From Methylobacter sp. (GTDB taxonomy: Bacteria > Pseudomonadota > Gammaproteobacteria > Methylococcales > Methylomonadaceae), in assembly GCA_003158415.1 (NCBI GenBank), contig PMJA01000263.1, forward strand, positions 3,829 to 9,184: a DNA stretch of 5,356 nucleotides, read 5' to 3'. Shown one piece after another: positions 1-3,700 of this stretch (its first letter is position 1; every line of letters begins with the position of its first letter). Under the pieces are notes generated by a model, which was given only the letters and a program-made list of their open reading frames with translations, was not told the DNA's origin and did no database searches. The translations under genes were made by a program, and so were the position numbers.

Positions 1-3
1 GTG

Positions 4-843
4 TTAAGGTTTTTGCCCATAAGTCACGCGGGACTGTCCCGATAAATCTCGATAAGATTGTACCTTATCATAAGCCAGCACGTTAAAAATGGCTTGTACT
101 TGCGAGGCCTGATTATAGCCGTGTTCGATTAATAAATGCCCTGCCGGTTTTAAATAGCGTAGCGCAGTCGCGGCGATGATTTTTATATCGCTTAAGCCTT
201 GATCATCGGCAATCAGCGCGGTTTGGGGTTCAAAGCGCACATCGCCTTGCTGTAGATGCGCGTCTTCCGGGTCTATATAAGGTGGATTGCTGATAACATA
301 ATCGAATAACATATCCGGTACATTGGTAAACCAATCGCTTTGATAGAATTCGATGTGGGTAAGTTGATGCTGCCGGGCGTTATGCTGTGCAACGCTTAAC
401 GTCGCTAAACTAGCATCGACTGCGATGACATGCGCATTGGGGCGTTCTGCGGCGATTGTTATGGCGATAATACCGGAACCTGTGCCTAAATCAATGAGCT
501 TAACGGCTTTGTTTTTAGGGATTAAGGCTAAACTCAGTTCAATCAACAATTCGGTGTCGGGCCGGGGAATCAACACATCGGCCGTTACGGTAAAATCTCT
601 GGACCAAAATTCGCGTGTACCGGTGAGATAGGCTACCGGCACGCCTTGTAGCCGTTGTTTAATTAGTGTGTCGAATGTGGCATATTGCAGGTCGGTCAGT
701 GTGTTATCGCACCATGCGCGCAAATAAGTTCGTGGTTTACCCAGCACAAAACCGAGCAGCACTTCGGCATCTAACAGCGGGGAGTCGGAATGGCCAGATA
801 ATGTGTTGGCGGCGTGAGTTAACAGGGTTTTTATGGTGGACAT
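4..843 (-). CDS. prmC: Peptide chain release factor N5-glutamine methyltransferase PrmC (HemK)
   Basis: Complete 279-residue protein, close to the 277 residues of E. coli PrmC. The family methylates the glutamine of the GGQ motif in release factors RF1 and RF2 in the cytoplasm, using S-adenosylmethionine, and so supports efficient termination. Visible marks are the N-terminal helical substrate-binding domain (about residues 1-75), the segment GVPVAYLTGTREFW leading into LIPRPDTE, the SAM-binding loop DLGTGSGIIA, the acidic motif VIAVDAS and the catalytic signature ISNPPYID, whose NPPY binds the target glutamine. The ATG at 843 is the only sensible start: an in-frame stop lies shortly upstream and the N-terminus matches the family. 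No Shine-Dalgarno sequence precedes it. In many gammaproteobacteria prmC directly follows prfA; here the upstream neighbour is a HipA-type kinase gene 129 bases away on the same strand. All key motifs are intact, so the enzyme is probably functional. Confidence 0.96.
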   Translation of the reverse strand: MSTIKTLLTHAANTLSGHSDSPLLDAEVLLGFVLGKPRTYLRAWCDNTLTDLQYATFDTLIKQRLQGVPVAYLTGTREFWSRDFTVTADVLIPRPDTELLIELSLALIPKNKAVKLIDLGTGSGIIAITIAAERPNAHVIAVDASLATLSVAQHNARQHQLTHIEFYQSDWFTNVPDMLFDYVISNPPYIDPEDAHLQQGDVRFEPQTALIADDQGLSDIKIIAATALRYLKPAGHLLIEHGYNQASQVQAIFNVLAYDKVQSYRDLSGQSRVTYGQKP

Positions 844-972
844 AGGCGCATGTAAGTGGGTATGGCTTCAATGATGGGCAATGTATGCATTCGGTAGAGT
901 CGAGATGTGGCCCGGTAGCTTTCGCAGCTCCCGTACCCTTTGTATCAGGCGACCACAAGGTCAGCAGTGACG
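844..972. other. Unexplained intergenic spacer between the hipA-type gene and prmC
   Basis: These 129 bases hold no gene I can support. Read on the minus strand they contain two short hairpins: GACC-TTGT-GGTC (951-962), and AGCT-GCGAA-AGCT flanked by GG/CC across one mismatch (914-932). Neither is followed by a T-run, so there is no intrinsic terminator and transcription from the kinase gene could continue into prmC. No promoter close to consensus and no ribosome binding site for prmC is evident. An 8-bp palindrome TGACGTCA (968-975) overlaps the stop codon of the kinase gene. One minus-strand frame stays open across the whole spacer, but it runs into prmC in another frame and I do not treat it as a gene. 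Confidence 0.4.
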
Positions 973-2316
973 TCATTCCAGTCGTTCGATTTTAGCGCTG
1001 GCTGTCTCTATGTGGTGTTTCAATGCGGTCATACACGGTTCAAATCTGCGGCTAAATCCGCTTGCCCCCATAACCCGACCTAAGAACGTACGCGCCAAAG
1101 CTTCTGCGTGACGCCAAGTTTCGTTGGATACACTGCCGTGAATTGTCGCTTCGGATAAAGTATCAGGAAGCCCACCACCACTGCGGGGGGCGAAAGCCAT
1201 TGGGGTCATGTCATAAGCTGGTGCAATGCTATAAGGCCGTCCATGTTCGGATAAAAATGATAAGTTTCCGTTGTGCATATCCGAGTTGCCGATTAGCGTG
1301 CCAAATGCCCATAGGATATTAGCGCCGTCCGCTGCTTCTGGATCAATTTGACGATCCTTAGCAAGGATGCGTGCAATAACCGGCCAAGCACCTGTTCCTA
1401 ACCCCGCAAACTCAGCATCAAGCGCAGACAAAGAATGCAACGCACTGCGTCCAAGGCTGCCGATACGATCAAAACGCTCGATCTCAAGAAAGCGCTGACC
1501 ACCGTGGTCTATTACTTGCGTTTTTGCAGCAGGAATGCCGTCTTCGTGCAATGTCTCAAGCGCAAGGTTCTCAGCCAGCAGCAGATCACGCCAGCGCTCG
1601 CTTACTGGGCCATCTTCCAGTTCGCTAAATTTCACAATAACGTGACGATCCCCATTCGGTGTCATGGCATAAGCGGTAAATTTTGGCTGTTCGCCACCGG
1701 CTGATGATCCCGGTTTCTCACCACGAGCCGCTTCAAGCGCCGACCGGGCATATTCCTCAGTCTTCTGACTAAACGAAATCGGCTCAGGTATAGGGGTAGC
1801 TAGAAAACGATCCCTTGCATTTTCTCCTAGTAGTATATTTCCAACTATGTCATGCCCATGCGCCAACAGCGCTCGCAAAGCGTGGGTATCTGTCCAATCT
1901 TTAAGTCGATCTGGTAGCCCCAGTTCAGCGCCATGCCGAGCAACATACGCTCTCCCCAAATATCCTTGTGGGCGCATGTCGAACAACCACCACGGAAGTC
2001 CGTCGCTGTGAAGGGTCGTTCCATCCTCTTGCTGCATGACAAACCCATCTGTCCGAACTGGAATCAGCGTTCCCAATTGCCGAATAGAGCCTTCTGCATT
2101 AACCCGATAGATCGGGATATCGGGTAATCTGCGAGTTTTATCTCGCAGTGTGTAGTGAATGGATCGCGCAGCGCCAAATCGTACTATTTCACCACCAAGC
2201 TCAGCCAACGCACGAGACATTGTCGGCTGACTAATACTTACCTTTTCACGCAATTGCGCCGCCGACATCGGTCCTCCGGATATTTGCATACGGATGTGAT
2301 CAGTGTGAAGTGTCAT
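973..2316 (-). CDS. HipA-family Ser/Thr kinase with N-terminal winged helix (YjjJ/HipH type)
   Basis: A 447-residue protein, similar in length and architecture to E. coli YjjJ (HipH), the HipA homologue encoded alone rather than with a separate hipB. Residues 1-60 form a winged helix-turn-helix; LREKVSISQPTMSRALAELG at 22-41 contains the recognition helix. The kinase follows: a Gly/Ser loop SSAGGEQPKF (204-213) corresponding to the HipA loop with the autophosphorylated serine, the ATP-binding lysine in VIVKF (K229), the catalytic GNSDMHNGN (343-351, D346, N351) and the metal-binding YDM (368-370, D369). All are intact, so kinase activity is likely. HipA itself phosphorylates glutamyl-tRNA synthetase; the target here cannot be read from sequence. 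The built-in DNA-binding domain suggests autoregulation through the repeats upstream. The ATG at 2316 keeps the whole winged helix but lacks a Shine-Dalgarno; ATG 2268 has GGAGGA just before it. No separate antitoxin gene flanks it. Confidence 0.92.
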   Translation of the reverse strand: MTLHTDHIRMQISGGPMSAAQLREKVSISQPTMSRALAELGGEIVRFGAARSIHYTLRDKTRRLPDIPIYRVNAEGSIRQLGTLIPVRTDGFVMQQEDGTTLHSDGLPWWLFDMRPQGYLGRAYVARHGAELGLPDRLKDWTDTHALRALLAHGHDIVGNILLGENARDRFLATPIPEPISFSQKTEEYARSALEAARGEKPGSSAGGEQPKFTAYAMTPNGDRHVIVKFSELEDGPVSERWRDLLLAENLALETLHEDGIPAAKTQVIDHGGQRFLEIERFDRIGSLGRSALHSLSALDAEFAGLGTGAWPVIARILAKDRQIDPEAADGANILWAFGTLIGNSDMHNGNLSFLSEHGRPYSIAPAYDMTPMAFAPRSGGGLPDTLSEATIHGSVSNETWRHAEALARTFLGRVMGASGFSRRFEPCMTALKHHIETASAKIERLE

Positions 2317-2349
2317 TGAGCGAATTAATTAATGAATAAATTAGTGAAT
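2314..2349 (-). repeat. Three tandem 12-bp repeats between the kinase promoter and start (candidate operator)
   Basis: On the minus strand three head-to-tail 12-mers follow one another with no gap: ATTCACTAATTT (2349-2338), ATTCATTAATTA (2337-2326) and ATTCGCTCAATG (2325-2314). The first two match at 10 of 12 positions, the third matches the first at 8 of 12. They fill the presumed untranslated leader from just after the -10 box to the start codon, which the third copy contains. A position just downstream of the promoter fits a repressor site, and the kinase carries its own winged helix, so autoregulation is the natural guess. Low complexity of AT-rich DNA is the main alternative. Confidence 0.4.
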
Positions 2350-2353
2350 GGAT

Positions 2354-2359
2354 ATTATA
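2354..2359 (-). promoter_or_regulatory. -10 box of the kinase gene promoter
   Basis: The minus strand reads TATAAT, a perfect sigma70 -10 hexamer, 38 bases upstream of the ATG at 2316. With a 17-bp spacer the -35 would be TTCCAA, only 3 of 6 matches to TTGACA, so the promoter may be weak or need an activator. The start point would fall near 2347, giving a leader of about 30 bases made almost entirely of the 12-bp repeats. Confidence 0.5.
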
Positions 2360-2433
2360 GGCCTTTTGAAGTTTATTTGGAATAATTTCAGATCAAGGCT
2401 ATCTGTGGTCGAATCTACGAGCTTTACTTAACC

Positions 2434-2479
2434 GATTAAATTATTTCAAAGTATTTGAAATGGTTTAATCATAGTTTTT
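2434..2479 (+). terminator. Long AT-rich hairpin with T-tract (terminator-like on plus strand)
   Basis: GATTAAA (2434-2440) pairs with TTTAATC (2464-2470), and ATTTCAAA (2443-2450) with TTTGAAAT (2454-2461), around a 3-base loop. Between the two stems TT faces GG, which gives two G-U pairs in a plus-strand RNA but two A-C mismatches in a minus-strand RNA. A T5 run (2475-2479) follows four bases later. The structure therefore favours an RNA read on the plus strand and resembles an intrinsic terminator, although the stem is GC-poor. No established plus-strand gene lies upstream, only a doubtful 27-codon ORF, so a protein-binding palindrome is an alternative reading. Confidence 0.4.
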
Positions 2480-2583
2480 ATATTGAGTGTCTGAAAAGAC
2501 TATTCTGAAAGTCTGCTAAAGAGAATGACGAGCGGCAAGTATTGATTGTGATTTGTTATTATTAATTTTTACAGAGTGACGTG

Positions 2584-2667
2584 ATGAAACTCATAAAATC
2601 TGTCGTTGATAAATTTGCTCTTGTGGAAAAGGGGCCGGTGTTTTATTGGGACATCATTATTCCGTAG
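2584..2667 (+). CDS. Possible 27-residue ORF, perhaps a gene remnant
   Basis: An ATG at 2584 opens 27 codons beginning MKLIKSVVDKFALVEKGPVF and ending at TAG 2665-2667. AGAG seven bases upstream is a weak ribosome binding site, and the preceding 30 bases are very AT-rich as in a promoter region, but no clear -35/-10 pair is present. The last 11 bases overlap the 3' end of the convergent antitoxin gene. The sequence reads like a plausible protein N-terminus cut short, so it might be the start of a gene whose remainder was lost when the neighbouring module was inserted or deleted. I do not recognise a family, and chance is a serious alternative. Confidence 0.2.
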   Translation: MKLIKSVVDKFALVEKGPVFYWDIIIP

Positions 2668-3019
2668 GCACTATTACTTTCGGCATGAGTGGCAAGCGAG
2701 CGGCACGACGTGCAAAACGGCGATCATCAAAGCTGTAAAAACTCTCACAATGGCTGCACGCTGTCAGGTGCAATTTAGCGTTCCGCATAGCTTCTGCCAA
2801 ACCAAATTCGGCCAGATGCCTTTCACCGGGTTCTTTACAGACAAGTAGGCCGTAGCTGTCTTCAGGGTGTGTTGACTTAATACGCTGTTTAACTTCAATC
2901 CTTAAGCCGGAGTCTTCCAAAATCAAGCTGAGTTGACAGCCAGGGGTGATGCCCAATTGTTTACGGATATCGATAGGAATGACAACTTGGCCTTGTTCAG
3001 AAATGGTGACGGTTTGCAT
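2657..3019 (-). CDS. AbrB/MazE-fold (VapB-type) antitoxin fused to the C-terminal remnant of a PIN toxin
   Basis: A 120-residue product. Residues 1-48 are a typical SpoVT/AbrB/MazE swapped-hairpin DNA-binding domain: VTISEQGQVVIPIDIRKQLGITPG matches the family pattern in which a GQVVIP strand leads to the IRKQLG helix. Residues 49-80 (THPEDSYGLLVCKEPGERHLAEF and onward to AMRN) look like the toxin-binding tail of such an antitoxin. From about residue 82 the sequence changes to LHLTACSHCESFYSFDDRRFARRAARL and ends PKVIVPTE, which resembles the last third of a VapC/PIN-domain ribonuclease (usually DALHLAA, then TFDRRFA). The N-terminal two thirds of a toxin, with most catalytic acidic residues, are absent, so nuclease activity is not expected. 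The simplest reading is an in-frame deletion inside an ancestral vapBC operon, leaving an orphan antitoxin with a toxin tail. The ATG is set by AAGGGG five bases upstream. DNA binding and autoregulation may persist; the role of the tail is unknown. Confidence 0.85.
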   Translation of the reverse strand: MQTVTISEQGQVVIPIDIRKQLGITPGCQLSLILEDSGLRIEVKQRIKSTHPEDSYGLLVCKEPGERHLAEFGLAEAMRNAKLHLTACSHCESFYSFDDRRFARRAARLPLMPKVIVPTE

Positions 3020-3024
3020 GATGG

Positions 3025-3030
3025 CCCCTT
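3025..3030 (-). promoter_or_regulatory. Ribosome binding site of the antitoxin-PIN fusion gene
   Basis: The minus strand reads AAGGGG followed by five bases and the ATG at 3019. It is the clearest Shine-Dalgarno among the small genes of the window and fixes the start at the first residue of the AbrB-type domain. Confidence 0.7.
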
Positions 3031-3049
3031 AAAAAGTGATAACACATCC

Positions 3050-3078
3050 AGTATGCTGGGCAGCATTTATTCTGGCAA
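3050..3078 (-). promoter_or_regulatory. Sigma70-like promoter of the antitoxin-PIN fusion gene
   Basis: On the minus strand TTGCCA (3078-3073, 5 of 6 matches to TTGACA) is followed by exactly 17 bases and CATACT (3055-3050, 4 of 6 matches to TATAAT). The start point would fall near 3043, leaving a leader of about 24 bases with the ribosome binding site. The promoter lies between the stop of the upstream 56-codon ORF (3101) and the fusion gene, so the fusion can be transcribed on its own. Confidence 0.55.
3053..3066. promoter_or_regulatory. Palindromic operator candidate overlapping the -10 of the antitoxin gene
   Basis: ATGCTG-GG-CAGCAT is a perfect 6-bp inverted repeat around a 2-bp centre. 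It overlaps the proposed -10 box and the downstream half of the spacer, where a bound protein would block RNA polymerase. Dimeric AbrB/MazE-fold antitoxins commonly repress their own promoter through such palindromes, so this is a good candidate for the binding site of the protein encoded just downstream. Binding itself is inferred. Confidence 0.5.
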
Positions 3079-3100
3079 TAATTCAGTCATGTAGGGTACG

Positions 3101-3271
3101 CTACTTGGCTTGTTTAGCGGGCGATTCGTTACCGTATAGCAAGTTTTCCGGTGTTGCTTGGCAAAGGGCCAGAGCGTCAGGCAAATAACGTGCTTGCAGG
3201 TCTTCTTTGGGCTGTGCCGCCTGTTTAGCCGGTGCTTCGCTGCCGAATATCAAATTTTTTAGCCAGTTCAT
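3101..3271 (-). CDS. Hypothetical 56-residue protein with a duplicated motif
   Basis: The ATG at 3271 opens 56 codons ending at TAG 3103-3101. The product contains NLIFGSEAPAKQA at residues 6-18 and NLLYGNESPAKQA at 43-55: 9 of 13 residues are identical and the others mostly conservative. The linker (19-42) is polar at first (QPKEDLQARYLPDALALCQA) with one cysteine. No signal peptide or membrane segment is evident. The motif is repeated at DNA level too (31 of 41 bases) with many differences at third codon positions, which suggests the reading frame has been under selection. The start is less secure: AAAGGA lies about 17 bases upstream, too far for a normal ribosome binding site, and an in-frame stop four codons upstream rules out a longer form. 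A weak promoter-like pair (TTGTCG, 18 bases, GATGAT; 3370-3341) precedes it. I do not recognise the family. Confidence 0.55.
   Translation of the reverse strand: MNWLKNLIFGSEAPAKQAAQPKEDLQARYLPDALALCQATPENLLYGNESPAKQAK
3108..3259. repeat. Degenerate 41-bp direct repeat within the 56-codon gene
   Basis: Positions 3108-3148 and 3219-3259 align without gaps at 31 of 41 bases. The copies are 111 bases apart, exactly 37 codons, so both are read in the same frame and encode the two copies of the peptide motif. The amount of divergence implies an old duplication. Confidence 0.65.
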
Positions 3272-3533
3272 GAGATAGTTTTACCAATTCCTTTTTTAGT
3301 GCTGGCTGAAATAAGACAAAAACGCCGTATTGACGGGCTAATCATCCCATGAAACGGTATCGACCGACAAAAGGTATTTTGGAAAGTCTCATTAGAGATT
3401 GCAAATCAAGATTGAGTAACAAGCACCGGTTTTTTTGTGCGTGTTATCGGCAGAGGTTGCAGCGAGGTTCTGTGCTGATTTTAATAAGCGAATTGTTCCA
3501 AGTGCTTCATACGCTTATTAATTTTCATCAGGC
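3272..3533. other. Gap with no convincing gene
   Basis: This stretch lies between the tRNA terminator and the 56-codon gene. Besides a weak promoter-like pair for that gene (3341-3370) and a 10-bp inverted repeat (3481-3521), I see nothing I can support. A plus-strand frame of 70 codons at 3349-3561 runs into the tRNA terminator hairpin, has no ribosome binding site and gives an unremarkable peptide. Confidence 0.4.
3481..3521. repeat. Perfect 10-bp inverted repeat with 21-base spacer
   Basis: TTAATAAGCG (3481-3490) is the exact reverse complement of CGCTTATTAA (3512-3521). It lies just beyond the tRNA terminator in the direction of tRNA transcription. The loop is long for a terminator, though four T residues follow on the plus strand. 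It could be a protein-binding site, a weak plus-strand terminator or the trace of a mobile element. Confidence 0.45.
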
Positions 3534-3567
3534 AATAAAAAAGGCCTACATTTTCATGTAAGCCTTT
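3534..3567 (-). terminator. Intrinsic terminator of tRNA-Thr
   Basis: Read on the minus strand, AAAGGCTTACAT pairs with ATGTAGGCCTTT over 12 base pairs with one G-U wobble, closed by a GAAA tetraloop and followed by a T-rich tail (T6 counting the stem end, then ATT). It starts 8 bases after the CCA end of the tRNA, the usual arrangement for a single-tRNA transcript, and isolates the tRNA from the genes beyond. Confidence 0.88.
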
Positions 3568-3575
3568 GAATTCTT

Positions 3576-3651
3576 TGGAGCTAGTGAGGGGATTCGAACT
3601 CCTGACCGGCTGATTACAAATCAGCTGCTCTACCAACTGAGCTACACCAGC
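3576..3651 (-). tRNA. tRNA-Thr (anticodon TGT)
   Basis: A 76-base tRNA with encoded CCA. The acceptor stem GCTGGTG pairs with CACTAGC (one G-U), the D arm reads GCTC-AGTTGGTA-GAGC, the anticodon stem GCTGA/TCAGC encloses TTTGTAA with anticodon TGT (bases 3616-3618 on the complement), and the T loop is the standard TTCGAAT. It reads ACA and, with wobble, other ACN threonine codons. The ThrRS identity elements G1-C72, C2-G71 and G35-U36 are present. Oddities are an A-C mismatch at the fourth pair of the T stem (AGGAG against CCCCT) and a U discriminator base. It lies 49 bases after ygiQ with its own promoter and terminator. Confidence 0.95.
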
Positions 3652-3663
3652 AAAGAAGAGGGT

Positions 3664-3691
3664 ATTATACACAATTTTTTTTCTTTGCAAA
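3664..3691 (-). promoter_or_regulatory. Sigma70-like promoter of tRNA-Thr
   Basis: The minus strand shows TTTGCA (3691-3686, 4 of 6 matches to the -35 consensus), a 16-bp A-rich spacer and a perfect TATAAT (3669-3664). The -10 ends 12 bases before the first base of the mature tRNA, so the primary transcript would have a leader of only about 5 bases. The -35 sits inside the palindrome CTTTGCAAAG. The promoter fills the gap after ygiQ, so the tRNA need not depend on ygiQ transcription. Confidence 0.72.
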
Positions 3692-3700
3692 GCCCTATGC

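Noticed and set aside
737..976. 79-codon minus-strand frame starting at an ATGA overlap with the kinase stop codon
   Set aside because: It has no ribosome binding site, runs over 100 bases into prmC in another frame, and the peptide shows no recognisable domain. The stop-start overlap alone does not make it a gene, though the spacer it crosses is reported as a finding.
1435..2127. Plus- and minus-strand frames of 64-89 codons inside the kinase gene
   Set aside because: All lie within the conserved HipA-type reading frame and have no independent support.
967..2583. AGTGACGT at both 967-974 and 2576-2583, flanking the kinase region like a target-site duplication
   Set aside because: An 8-base match between two places in a window this size is expected by chance, and no transposase or terminal inverted repeats accompany it.
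3306..3336. Minus-strand CCGT-CAAT-ACGG followed by a T-run, resembling a terminator
   Set aside because: The stem is only 4 bp and flanking bases do not pair; there is no gene ending immediately before it.
3349..3561. 70-codon plus-strand frame in the gap before the tRNA
   Set aside because: It has no ribosome binding site, runs through the tRNA terminator hairpin, and its composition looks like random translation.
3481..3690. 69-codon minus-strand frame containing the peptide GVAQLVEQLICNQPVRSSNP
   Set aside because: This is the well-known false peptide produced by translating through a tRNA gene; the frame covers the whole tRNA-Thr.
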